From NCBI RefSeq assembly GCF_003171675.1, contig NZ_QFZQ01000004.1:62001-126000 (forward strand): a stretch of DNA of 64,000 nt, in the 5' to 3' direction. Both the position numbers and the translations under genes were made by a program. The DNA comes from Reichenbachiella versicolor. GTDB lineage: Bacteria > Bacteroidota > Bacteroidia > Cytophagales > Cyclobacteriaceae. Shown one piece after another: positions 33,959-42,512 of this stretch. Numbering within the stretch: position 1 is the first letter of the stretch; each line of letters begins with the position of its first letter. Below the pieces are notes generated by a model. That model worked only from the letters and a program-made list of their open reading frames with translations, searched no databases and was not told where the DNA came from.

Positions 33959-36607
33959 ATGAAAAACAGGTTTACAAACTGGAAAATATTAATTATTTTC
34001 CTATTTGGCATTTCATTAAATGCAATTGCTCAAACTGATTTAGAGAAAAGTCGTATCCAGAAAAATTCTAATTATGAAAAACTTCAGGATATGAAGAAAA
34101 CTCTAGCATCAGAAGCGAAAAAACAACAAAGCAAAGCGATAAAGCAAGCAAAAAAGAACGGATGGGTGGTACGTGAAACCACTAAAGATGGAGCTATCAT
34201 CGAACTGCATAAAGTAGAGAATGGGAAACCGATCTATTTTAAAACAGATAATGCCAATGCTGCTGTATCTACACGTGTTAATCACCTAAACTCAGGAGGT
34301 TCTTTGAGGTTATCACTTGATGGAAAGAACATGACTGCACATGTATGGGATGGGGGAGTTGCTCGACCTTCACATCAGGAATATGACGGACCTGGAGGAA
34401 CTGATAGATTCTCTATTGGTGATGGTTCTAATACTCTAAACTTTCATGCTGCCCATGTGACGGGAACCATTATGGCTTCTGGGGTGGTTCCAGAAGCTAG
34501 AGGAATGGCACCATCTTCTAAAGTGATAGGTTCTGATTGGAATGCTGACTTAGCAGAAATGGCTTCTGCCGCATCTGATGGTATGATTCTTTCTAATCAT
34601 TCGTATGGATATGGTACACGAGATGATTTTGGAAATGTAGTCTTACCTCAGCATTACTTTGGAGGGTATATAGAAGAATCCAGAGATATTGATGAGATCA
34701 TGTTCAATGCTCCTTACTACTTGATGGTCTCATCAGCAGGTAATGATGGCGAAGATGATACGGCTAATGAAGATCCAACAGGTGGATTTGGCTTTGATAA
34801 ATTAACCGCTTATTCTACTGCTAAAAACAATCTAGTCATAGCAAGTGCTCGTGATGCAGTCATCAACGCAGATGGTTCTTTAGATACAGTGGCTATCAGT
34901 GCATTTAGTAGTGAAGGACCTACTGATGATTTTAGAATTAAACCAGATATAGCAGGTAATGGACAGGATGTATTTTCTTCATATCATGCATTTGATTCTC
35001 ACTATGCTACGATATCGGGTACTTCTATGTCTTCTCCGAATGTAACAGGTTCTTTACTTCTATTGCAAGAGCATCATAACAACCTGAATGGTACTATGAT
35101 GAAAGCTGCAACGCTTAAAGGACTAGCACTACATACAGCTGATGATGCAGGTGTACCTGGTCCTGATGCAGTATTTGGATGGGGACTTTTGAACACTAAA
35201 AAAGCAGCTGAAGCTATTTCAGGTAAAGGAAGCAATACAATAATCAGAGAGTTGTTTTTATCATCTGGTCAAACGTATTCATTTACTGTGAAAGCAGATG
35301 CTGATAGCTCTACTCCGTTAATGGCTTCTATATCTTGGACAGATAGAGCTGGTGAGCCTAATACGATAGTTAACTCTACAGTGCCTGTGTTGGTCAATGA
35401 CCTCGATATAAGAGTGTCAAAAGGTGGTGCGAAGAGCTTTCCTTACAGATTGACAGGAGCGTTGACCAATTCAAGATCTGACAATACGGTTGATCCTTTT
35501 GAAAGAGTTGATGTTGACAATGCTTCAGGAATGTACACAGTGACTATTTCTCACAAAGGTTCATTAGAAGGAGGAAGTCAAGATTATTCGATAATCATAA
35601 CAGGTGTTGAAGTAAATGAATTCACTTGTGATGCAAGAGTACCAACAGGTTTAGAGTTTTCTAATAGTGTACTTAGCTGGGATTTAGTACCAAAGGCTAC
35701 TTATACCATTAAGTATCGTAAAAAAGGAACGGCTGATTGGACAGTAGTATCAAGCAATAAGACTTCAATTCCTCTTGAAGATTTGGAATGGGATACTCAA
35801 TATGAGGCGCATATAAAAAGTACCTGTAGCAACTCAAAAAGTTCTGCATACACGGCACCATTTAAGTTTACAACTGCCCCTGAGCCACCTATTTCGTACT
35901 GTAACACCAGAGGATTGTCAGTCGCTGATGAGTGGATTGATATGATTTCTTTTGCAGGAATGGAAAACACTTCAGGTAGTGACGGAGGATATGCGGACTT
36001 TACCTCAAGTGTAGCGACTGTGACTAAAGGTGAATCATATGTGTTTACAGCTAGAGCTGGATTTGCAGGCATAGCATATACAGATCACTTTAAGGCTTGG
36101 ATCGATTATGATCAGAATGGTGTATTTGAAGATTCTGAGGAGATTTTTGCTGAAGCTTCTTCGTCTACTGTTGATAGAATCGGTAGTGTAACTATTCCAG
36201 TTTCGGCATTAGAAGGAGATACTAGAATGAGAGTATCGATGAAATATAATGCTGATCCTAATCCGTGTGAAACTTTCCAATATGGTGAAGTAGAAGACTA
36301 TACTGTAAAGATTCTAGGAAGTGGAGCGAGAGCTTCATCAAATGCTAGATCAATAGATGGTTCTAGTTTGGAGCAGAGCTTTGGTACTATTGTTACTATA
36401 TCTCCTAACCCTGCTAAGGATTATTTGACTATCGAAGGATTTGATACACCTAAGTCTGTACAGGTTTATTCATCTACTGGAGTTAAAATTCACGGTTGTA
36501 CATTGACAGAATCAAAAGTGGATATTTCTAGCTTGAGTCAAGGTATATACCTGATCATCGTAGAGATGGAAGGTGGAACTTTCAAAACTAGATTCATTAA
36601 AGAATAA
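33959..36607 (+). CDS. Secreted subtilisin-like S8 protease with Fn3, GEVED and T9SS domains, 882 aa (paralogue)
   Basis: Domain order is the same as in the gene at 26441: signal peptide (ending AIAQ), propeptide, S8 domain with Asp131 (VWDGG), His163 (NFHAAHVTG) and Ser356 (SGTSMSSPN), jelly-roll, one fibronectin III domain, GEVED (FKAWIDYDQNG, YGEVEDYTV) and a T9SS type A tail (ISPNPAKDY, GIYLIIVE). The two proteins are equal in length and highly similar through the catalytic part; the propeptide, Fn3 and linker before the tail have diverged more and this one is richer in Lys. It is probably an extracellular protease. A duplication that included promoter and terminator is the simplest origin. 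Confidence 0.93.
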   Translation: MKNRFTNWKILIIFLFGISLNAIAQTDLEKSRIQKNSNYEKLQDMKKTLASEAKKQQSKAIKQAKKNGWVVRETTKDGAIIELHKVENGKPIYFKTDNANAAVSTRVNHLNSGGSLRLSLDGKNMTAHVWDGGVARPSHQEYDGPGGTDRFSIGDGSNTLNFHAAHVTGTIMASGVVPEARGMAPSSKVIGSDWNADLAEMASAASDGMILSNHSYGYGTRDDFGNVVLPQHYFGGYIEESRDIDEIMFNAPYYLMVSSAGNDGEDDTANEDPTGGFGFDKLTAYSTAKNNLVIASARDAVINADGSLDTVAISAFSSEGPTDDFRIKPDIAGNGQDVFSSYHAFDSHYATISGTSMSSPNVTGSLLLLQEHHNNLNGTMMKAATLKGLALHTADDAGVPGPDAVFGWGLLNTKKAAEAISGKGSNTIIRELFLSSGQTYSFTVKADADSSTPLMASISWTDRAGEPNTIVNSTVPVLVNDLDIRVSKGGAKSFPYRLTGALTNSRSDNTVDPFERVDVDNASGMYTVTISHKGSLEGGSQDYSIIITGVEVNEFTCDARVPTGLEFSNSVLSWDLVPKATYTIKYRKKGTADWTVVSSNKTSIPLEDLEWDTQYEAHIKSTCSNSKSSAYTAPFKFTTAPEPPISYCNTRGLSVADEWIDMISFAGMENTSGSDGGYADFTSSVATVTKGESYVFTARAGFAGIAYTDHFKAWIDYDQNGVFEDSEEIFAEASSSTVDRIGSVTIPVSALEGDTRMRVSMKYNADPNPCETFQYGEVEDYTVKILGSGARASSNARSIDGSSLEQSFGTIVTISPNPAKDYLTIEGFDTPKSVQVYSSTGVKIHGCTLTESKVDISSLSQGIYLIIVEMEGGTFKTRFIKE

Positions 36608-36739
36608 TCACCCTTGGAGTTCAACTAATAACTATGAAGATCATCTCCTTTGGAAGGTTTGACTTTTAGTTTTAACTGGACTCCTTGTTTAAAATTTATT
36701 ATAGTGATTAATAGCTGAAACTATTTCAGCGAATAGTTG

Positions 36740-36785
36740 ATTCTTCCCTTTGATATCGAAAGATTGATATAGGGAAGAATTTTTT
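36740..36785 (+). terminator. Terminator downstream of the second subtilisin gene
   Basis: ATTCTTCCCT and AGGGAAGAAT form a perfect 10-bp stem followed by T5. It is preceded by a GCTGAAA/TTTCAGC hairpin, the same pair of structures that follows the first protease. Confidence 0.8.
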
Positions 36786-36901
36786 GGTTTAAAGACTTAG
36801 CCTGTTTGTTTTGGTCACATGTCGATGCCTCATTATATTTAATTGACTGACCTTTGAGCCTTATATAATACTAATTCAAAGTGAGGTATAACTTTCTATT
36901 C

Positions 36902-36964
36902 TGAAATTAAATCTCTTCATACGATTCGAAAATTCAATTGCAGGATTCGGAAAGTAGAATGCAG
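36902..36964. repeat. Short 21-bp-period repeat
   Basis: GATTCGAAAATTCAATTGCAG (21 bases, positions 36923-36943) is followed directly by GATTCGGAAAGTAGAATGCA (from 36944). The period equals that of the 16.6-kb array, and the unit resembles its GGAATTCAAAGTATG form. The 428-base gap 36608-37035 otherwise holds only the terminator and AT-rich DNA before the TonB receptor gene. Confidence 0.55.
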
Positions 36965-37035
36965 GCTTGAGTAGTAATCTCTTTTTATCCATATCGCTGT
37001 TCATTCATTTTGATGTCAACAAACACATAATCAAC

Positions 37036-39408
37036 ATGAAGAACAAACTGCTTTTATTAGTCATTTTTCATTGGTCTATGACTACTTATAGTCAAGAGCA
37101 AGTACGAATGGCAGGGTATGTCAAGGACGGTACTAATGGAGAGGACCTGATAGGTGCTACTGTACTTATCAAAGAATCGGGATTAGGTAGTGTTACGAAT
37201 TTGTACGGTTTTTATTCTATTGTGATGTCACCAGGGGATTATACCATCAAGGTGAGCTATGTCGGTTATCAAACGTATGAAAAACAGATTTCAATTCATT
37301 CAGATGAGACTCTCAATATTGAGCTAACGCCAGAGGCTGATCTCTTAGGAGAAGTTGTGGTAAGTGCAGAGGCGCTCAACCAGAATGTCACTAAAAATGA
37401 AATGAGTACAGCAAAAATATCTGCTGCTACTGTCAAACAAATTCCATCTATATTGGGAGAGCCTGATGTTATTAGGTCTCTTCAACTAATGCCAGGAATC
37501 ACGACGGTAGGAGATGGAGCCTCTGGGTTTAATGTGAGAGGAGGATCTGCTGATCAAAACCTTATACTCTTAGATGAAGGTCTCATTTATAGTAGTTCTC
37601 ACCTTTTAGGATTGTTTTCTACCATAAATGTTGATGCGACTAAAGATGTCAAAGTTTATAAAGGGGGAATTCCTGCTCGCTATGGAGGACGTCTTAGTTC
37701 CGTACTAGACATACGTCAAAAAGAGGGTAATCTCAAGGAGTTTTCAGGAGAAGGGGGAGTTAGTCTGATTTCAGCAAGGATTTTGGCTGAAGGACCTATT
37801 GTAAAAGACAAAGGGTCTTATATGATAGCAGCTCGTAGGTCATATGGTGATGCATTGCTAAGGCTTGCAGGCAATAAAAATACTGCTTATTTCTATGATC
37901 TGAATATGAAAACAAATTATCGTATCAATGAGCGAAACCGTGTGTTTTTGAGCGGGTATTTTGGACGCGACAGATTTGATTTAGACGGAATAGTGAGCAA
38001 TGGGTGGGGTAATGCGACAGGTACTTTGCGGTGGAACACTGTTTTGACCAATCGACTTTTTATCAATGTATCTGCTATCTACAGTAATTATGATTATATC
38101 ATAGATGATTTGGTCACAGGTGCAGAAAATCGACTTACTTCCAATATCATTAATTATCACCTCACCAGTAATTTAACTTATTACTTAGGAGGAGATGGTC
38201 ATTTAGAATTTGGGGTAGACCAAAGATGGCATTTGTTCAAGCCAGGAGAGATAGAACCACTAAAGGGTTCGGGTATTGCTGCCGAGAGTTTGGATGAAAA
38301 ACATGCAGTAGAGCAGGGAAGCTATTTGAGTTACAATGAAACGCTAGGGAAGCTATCATTTAATATAGGAGTGAGGTATTCAAGATTTGCTCGAACAGGT
38401 TCACAGTCAATCCTAAGCTATGAAAATGAAAATCCAGTTGTCTACAACAATAGTTTACAGAGATATGAATCAGGGGTTGAGACAGGGACAATTGCTTATG
38501 ATAGTAATGAAAATATCAGAGTATTTAATAACTGGGAGCCACGTCTTGGATTGACTTATGTCATCAACGATCAACAGTCAGTGAAGATGAGCTACAATCG
38601 TATGTATCAATACCTTCATCTCATCTCAAATACCACAGCCCCGACCCCATTAGATATTTGGGCACCTTCAGGTCCTTATATCGAGCCTCAAATGGCTGAC
38701 CAATATGCTATTGGGTATTTCAGGAATACTAGAGATAATCGTTTTGAATTTTCAGCAGAACTCTATTATAAAAAGATCAAAAACATGGTTGACTATATAG
38801 ATGGAGCTGACATTTTCGCTAATAATCAAATAGAGACAGTTTTACTCAATGGAGATGGTCGTGCATATGGACTTGAGTTGTTTCTGAAGAAGAAGACTGG
38901 AAGATTAACAGGTTGGATTAGTTATACACTTTCAAGAAGTCAAAGAAAAGTATTGGGTCTTCAGCAAGGTGATCAAGGTATCAATGAAGGAAGATGGTAT
39001 TCCTCTAATTTTGATAAGCCTCATGATTTATCAATGACCGCTATTTATGATCTGAGTAAGAGGTGGACATTTTCTGGTAATTTCATCTTTGCTTCTGGAG
39101 CGCCTACGACTTACCCTAAAGGTAGGTATTCATATGCAGGTATTTTCGTTCCTCATTACCAAGGCCGAAATCAAGAAAGACTTCCCGCATATCATCGTCT
39201 AGATTTATCTGTAACTATGAGATCTAGATCTAAAAAAGGAAAAGAGAGTCATAGTGAATGGGTTTTTGGGTTGTACAACGCTTACGGCCGCAAAAATGCC
39301 AACAGTATATTTTTCAAAGAAGACGAAGAAAACCGAGGTGAAACTAAATCATATAAAAGCTACCAATTCGGTATTACACCTAATATCACTTACAACTTTA
39401 AATTCTAA
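37036..39408 (+). CDS. TonB-dependent receptor with carboxypeptidase-like regulatory domain, 790 aa
   Basis: ATG 37036 starts the signal peptide (MKNKLLLLVIFHW...TYSQ); the open frame upstream is not signal-like. Residues about 25-110 are the CarboxypepD_reg domain (GYVKDGTNGEDLIGATVLIK, GFYSIVMSPGDYTIKVSYVGY). The plug follows (LGEPDVIRSLQLMPGITTVGDGASGFNVRGGSADQNLILLDE, cited as a block near residues 140-185), then a beta-barrel ending in ITYNFKF, with the terminal aromatic. It is an outer-membrane transporter for an unknown ligand, opened by TonB. It is followed after five bases by a DUF4249 lipoprotein, the usual partner of this subtype. Confidence 0.93.
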   Translation: MKNKLLLLVIFHWSMTTYSQEQVRMAGYVKDGTNGEDLIGATVLIKESGLGSVTNLYGFYSIVMSPGDYTIKVSYVGYQTYEKQISIHSDETLNIELTPEADLLGEVVVSAEALNQNVTKNEMSTAKISAATVKQIPSILGEPDVIRSLQLMPGITTVGDGASGFNVRGGSADQNLILLDEGLIYSSSHLLGLFSTINVDATKDVKVYKGGIPARYGGRLSSVLDIRQKEGNLKEFSGEGGVSLISARILAEGPIVKDKGSYMIAARRSYGDALLRLAGNKNTAYFYDLNMKTNYRINERNRVFLSGYFGRDRFDLDGIVSNGWGNATGTLRWNTVLTNRLFINVSAIYSNYDYIIDDLVTGAENRLTSNIINYHLTSNLTYYLGGDGHLEFGVDQRWHLFKPGEIEPLKGSGIAAESLDEKHAVEQGSYLSYNETLGKLSFNIGVRYSRFARTGSQSILSYENENPVVYNNSLQRYESGVETGTIAYDSNENIRVFNNWEPRLGLTYVINDQQSVKMSYNRMYQYLHLISNTTAPTPLDIWAPSGPYIEPQMADQYAIGYFRNTRDNRFEFSAELYYKKIKNMVDYIDGADIFANNQIETVLLNGDGRAYGLELFLKKKTGRLTGWISYTLSRSQRKVLGLQQGDQGINEGRWYSSNFDKPHDLSMTAIYDLSKRWTFSGNFIFASGAPTTYPKGRYSYAGIFVPHYQGRNQERLPAYHRLDLSVTMRSRSKKGKESHSEWVFGLYNAYGRKNANSIFFKEDEENRGETKSYKSYQFGITPNITYNFKF

Positions 39409-39413
39409 TTATC

Positions 39414-40274
39414 ATGAAAATCAATTTTTCAATTTTGCAATACTTTTCTTTTTGTTTGTTAGTCTTAATGTTATCAGCCTGTAGTGAAGAAGTAACTGTT
39501 AAATTACCCTCTAGCGAGAATATTCTCGTAGTGGAGGGAAGAGTAGAATTCAATGAAAGTTTGACAGAGCAGTCTATTAACTTGTCGATCCTGGGAGATT
39601 TTTATTCAAATAAGATCAATGAGCCAGTTATAGACGCTACTGTATGGGTCGTAGAAGGACAGTCAGGTGATACTTACGAGTTTGAGAATCGAAATAATGG
39701 ACTCTATACCAATGCTCTCTTGGTAGGGAAAGTTGGCGAATTATACACACTTCATGTTGAATGGAATAACGAAGTGTATGAGGCATCAGAACAACTATTG
39801 CCGGTAGCATCCATTGATTCTATATATAGTCTGGAAGTTGCGACTAACACTTTTGATGATGGGGGGGATAAAATAGCGATAGATTTTAGTGATCCTAAAG
39901 GAATAGCTAACTACTATTTCTGGGAAAACTATCAAGATGGAGAATTGAATGTAGTACCTGATCCGGGAGCTAAGTTCAACTATATTCTCCCTGATGTGTA
40001 CTTTGATGGTCAAAAAATAGAAGGGTATGTGACCAACGAAGAAATGGTCATAGAGCTAGGGCAACCAATTACAGTAAAACAAATTGGAATTTCGAAAACG
40101 GTATATGATTACTACTATTTGCTTTTTGATCAGGCTGGACGTACAGGGACTTTGTTTGATACACCTCCTGCACCAGTAAGAGGAAATATCAAAAACTTAA
40201 CTAATCCTAATCATTATGCTCTTGGATATTTTTATGCTTCTCAAGTAGATGAGGCTATGTTTGTTCTGGAATAA
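39414..40274 (+). CDS. DUF4249 lipoprotein, 286 aa
   Basis: A lipoprotein signal (LLVLMLSA-Cys) is followed by the DUF4249 pattern: ENILVVEGRVEFNES, VIDATVWVVEGQSGDTYEFE, LYTLHVEWNNEVYEA and LPVASIDSIYSL. The family is paired with TonB receptors in Bacteroidota and is thought to be a surface accessory lipoprotein; its ligand is unknown and it is not a SusD homologue. It starts five bases after the receptor gene and is followed after 15 bases by a kinase, so the four genes to 42107 form one operon. Confidence 0.9.
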   Translation: MKINFSILQYFSFCLLVLMLSACSEEVTVKLPSSENILVVEGRVEFNESLTEQSINLSILGDFYSNKINEPVIDATVWVVEGQSGDTYEFENRNNGLYTNALLVGKVGELYTLHVEWNNEVYEASEQLLPVASIDSIYSLEVATNTFDDGGDKIAIDFSDPKGIANYYFWENYQDGELNVVPDPGAKFNYILPDVYFDGQKIEGYVTNEEMVIELGQPITVKQIGISKTVYDYYYLLFDQAGRTGTLFDTPPAPVRGNIKNLTNPNHYALGYFYASQVDEAMFVLE

Positions 40275-40289
40275 GGAACTGTATTAGAA

Positions 40290-41330
40290 ATGATTAGAGA
40301 TCTTCAGATAGTTAAAGATAAGCGTTATGCATTTTTTTATCTTTTTACAGCAGTAGTTATAGCGACCTTGTTGGCTATCGAAGAATTGACTTCAGGGGAC
40401 TATACTTATCTCGAGGAAGTGTTTCAGGAATTTTTGACTGATGTACCAGTATTCTTTTTAGTGACCATTTTTATAAGTTTAGTGGGATATGGCATTATTA
40501 AATTGTTGAATCAATTGTGCTCTTGGGAGAAGGATAGTTTACGGAGGTTCTTTTATGAAATTATGATCGTCATACTACTGGTAGCTATTTTCACAGTAAT
40601 AACTAACCTAATAGATAGAGGAGAAGAAGATAATGATGAAGCTAAGTTCTTACTATTGACTATTCTACTTTACTTTATCGATATCTCTATGATTTTCGCT
40701 TTTCATGAATATATGGCTCTAAATGCAGATAAACAGGCAATCAGTACAGTAGCTAAGGATCTAGAGAGGCAAAATGTAATGTCACAATTTGAAGCATTGA
40801 AAAATCAGGTCAATCCACACTTCTTATTCAATTGTCTAAATGTACTTTCAAGTTTGATTTATAAGGATATTGATCTTTCGGATAAATTCATTCGGAAGTT
40901 TTCAGAGGTGTTTAGGTATTTATTGGAGTTGAACACGGGAGAACTGGTGTCATTAAGAAAAGAGGTTGGTTTTATCGAGTCTTATATTTTTCTTCAAAAA
41001 ATAAGACATGGTGATTGCATATTGGTAGATCAAAATATCAGAGAAGAGGATATGTCTCTTAAAATCCCTCCTATGGCTTTGCAGATTGTTGTTGAAAATG
41101 CATTCAAGCACAACATAATTTCAGATCTTCATCCATTAACTATTAAAATCTTTTCAAAAGATGGTAGGTTGATGATAAAGAACAATTTTCAACTTCGTAC
41201 TAGGCAAGAAGATTCTATTGGGATAGGTCAACGAAACCTTCTTAATAGATATAAAATAATGGGAACAGCATTGCCAGATTTTTATATTGAGGAGACAGAC
41301 TATGTAGCTGAGCTACCTTTGATAAATTAG
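40290..41330 (+). CDS. LytS/YehU-type sensor histidine kinase, 346 aa
   Basis: Four transmembrane helices fill about residues 10-150 (FYLFTAVVIATLLAI, VFFLVTIFISLVGYGII, IMIVILLVAIFTVI, LLTILLYFIDISMIF). The cytoplasmic part is a His_kinase (PF06580) domain: FEALKNQVNPHFLFNCLNVLSS with His177, followed by the ATPase region MALQIVVENAFKHN and GIGQRNLLNRY. It should phosphorylate the LytTR regulator encoded six bases downstream. Presence in one operon with a TonB receptor and lipoprotein suggests control of that uptake system. Confidence 0.93.
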   Translation: MIRDLQIVKDKRYAFFYLFTAVVIATLLAIEELTSGDYTYLEEVFQEFLTDVPVFFLVTIFISLVGYGIIKLLNQLCSWEKDSLRRFFYEIMIVILLVAIFTVITNLIDRGEEDNDEAKFLLLTILLYFIDISMIFAFHEYMALNADKQAISTVAKDLERQNVMSQFEALKNQVNPHFLFNCLNVLSSLIYKDIDLSDKFIRKFSEVFRYLLELNTGELVSLRKEVGFIESYIFLQKIRHGDCILVDQNIREEDMSLKIPPMALQIVVENAFKHNIISDLHPLTIKIFSKDGRLMIKNNFQLRTRQEDSIGIGQRNLLNRYKIMGTALPDFYIEETDYVAELPLIN

Positions 41331-41336
41331 GGTGAA

Positions 41337-42107
41337 ATGGAAGTAGTAATTGTAGAGGACGAAGTTTTAGCATCAGATAAGTTGGAAATGATGTTATTAG
41401 CTATCGATCCAGTATTGAAGATCAAGGCAGTATTGCGGTCTGTTGAGGAAGCTACAGATTGGTTTATGATGAATCAATGCGACCTTATTTTTCTTGATAT
41501 CAATTTGTCTGACGACTTGAGTTTCAAAATATTTCAAAAGGTAAAGGTGGACACACCAATTATTTTTACTACTGCTTATGGTGAATATGCACTGAAAGCT
41601 TTCGAGCAAAATAGTTTGGCTTATTTACTGAAACCTATAGACAAAGAGGAGTTACGAAACAGTATTAATAAATATCACCGATTGAAGAATGCTGACATTG
41701 AAAAGATCAAAAAAGTAATGAGTCATCTTGTTCTAGGTACCGAAGGACCATCTTTTAGTCATTCCAAACGTACTCGGTTTACAGTGACTTACGGAGGTAA
41801 AATGAGGTCAATTGCTGTAAAGGATATTGCATTGTTTTTAGTCAAGGATAAAGCAGTATATATGGTGACATTTGCTGGTCAGAAATATTTGATGGATGAG
41901 ACTATGGAAGTTGTTGCGTCACAGCTGTCAGATAACTTTTTTCGAGTTAATAGACAGTATATTGTTTGTCTAGAAGCCATAGAATCAATTATTCCATATT
42001 CCACTCGTAAGTTGAAGATTGAAGTTCAAGTAGATGTCTCTGAGTCGATAGTTGTACCTGCTGATAAAGTAAAATCTTTTAAAGAATGGTTTAAGGGAAG
42101 CATTTGA
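41337..42107 (+). CDS. LytTR-family response regulator, 256 aa
   Basis: The receiver domain has the acidic pair Glu7-Asp8, phosphoacceptor Asp54 (DLIFLDINLSDD), Thr in FTTAYGEYA and Lys in LLKPID. The C-terminal LytTR DNA-binding domain runs from about residue 150: VKDIALFLVKDKAVYMVT and FFRVNRQYIVCLEAIESI. It pairs with the upstream kinase. Length is normal. It is the last gene of the TonB receptor operon and converges on the small protein at 42119. Confidence 0.93.
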   Translation: MEVVIVEDEVLASDKLEMMLLAIDPVLKIKAVLRSVEEATDWFMMNQCDLIFLDINLSDDLSFKIFQKVKVDTPIIFTTAYGEYALKAFEQNSLAYLLKPIDKEELRNSINKYHRLKNADIEKIKKVMSHLVLGTEGPSFSHSKRTRFTVTYGGKMRSIAVKDIALFLVKDKAVYMVTFAGQKYLMDETMEVVASQLSDNFFRVNRQYIVCLEAIESIIPYSTRKLKIEVQVDVSESIVVPADKVKSFKEWFKGSI

Positions 42108-42118
42108 GTTATTGTATT

Positions 42119-42361
42119 TCATGAATTGAAAGACCAATAAAATAGGCCAAGAAATAGTATCCAAAATAACAATCGGACTACCTTAAATAAACGTGTCTCA
42201 AAAAAGGGTTTATAGCTATGTTTTTCATCAGAAATATTAACTGACAAAGTAGCCTTAGTTTGCTTTCTTTTTTTTAGGGTGTCAGAATAGACCTCTTTGA
42301 CTTTCTCGAATACTTTTTTAGGCTTGCGTGTGTAGACTTCTTTACGCATACCAAATCCCAT
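42119..42361 (-). CDS. Small tail-anchored membrane protein, 80 aa
   Basis: It has an ATG start, a very basic N-terminal half (RKPKKVFEKVKEVYSDTLKKRKQ) and one C-terminal transmembrane helix (VVRLLFWILFLGLFYWSF) that would anchor it with the basic part in the cytoplasm. No family is recognised. It lies downstream of the giant ATPase in the same direction, but a strong hairpin at 42427-42486 separates the two, so it may be expressed alone or by read-through. The basic region could bind acidic proteins, nucleic acid or anionic lipids. It is probably a real gene. Confidence 0.6.
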   Translation of the reverse strand: MGFGMRKEVYTRKPKKVFEKVKEVYSDTLKKRKQTKATLSVNISDEKHSYKPFFETRLFKVVRLLFWILFLGLFYWSFNS

Positions 42362-42426
42362 AGTTAGTGAGTTTAGATGTTACTAAGTAAGTGTATTAGC
42401 CTTCAATCAGTTTAGGCTTATCTAGT

Positions 42427-42486
42427 ACACTGAGCGATAGCGAAAAATTGCAATCTATTAGCAGGTTTTTCGCTATTGCTCAGTGT
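42427..42486. terminator. Strong hairpin at the end of the ATPase gene
   Basis: Two 21-base arms (starting ACACTGAGC and ending GCTCAGTGT) pair at 20 of 21 positions around an 18-base loop; the inner ends are AAAAA/TTTTT. It is the strongest hairpin I saw in the window and sits 27 bases past the ATPase stop. Confidence 0.85.
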
Positions 42487-42512
42487 AAAGTGAGGAAATG
42501 AAAATGGAGCAA

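Noticed and set aside
37036-40274. SusC/SusD pair for the polysaccharide locus
   Set aside because: The lipoprotein is DUF4249, not SusD, and the unit lies 23 kb from the carbohydrate enzymes with its own kinase and regulator.
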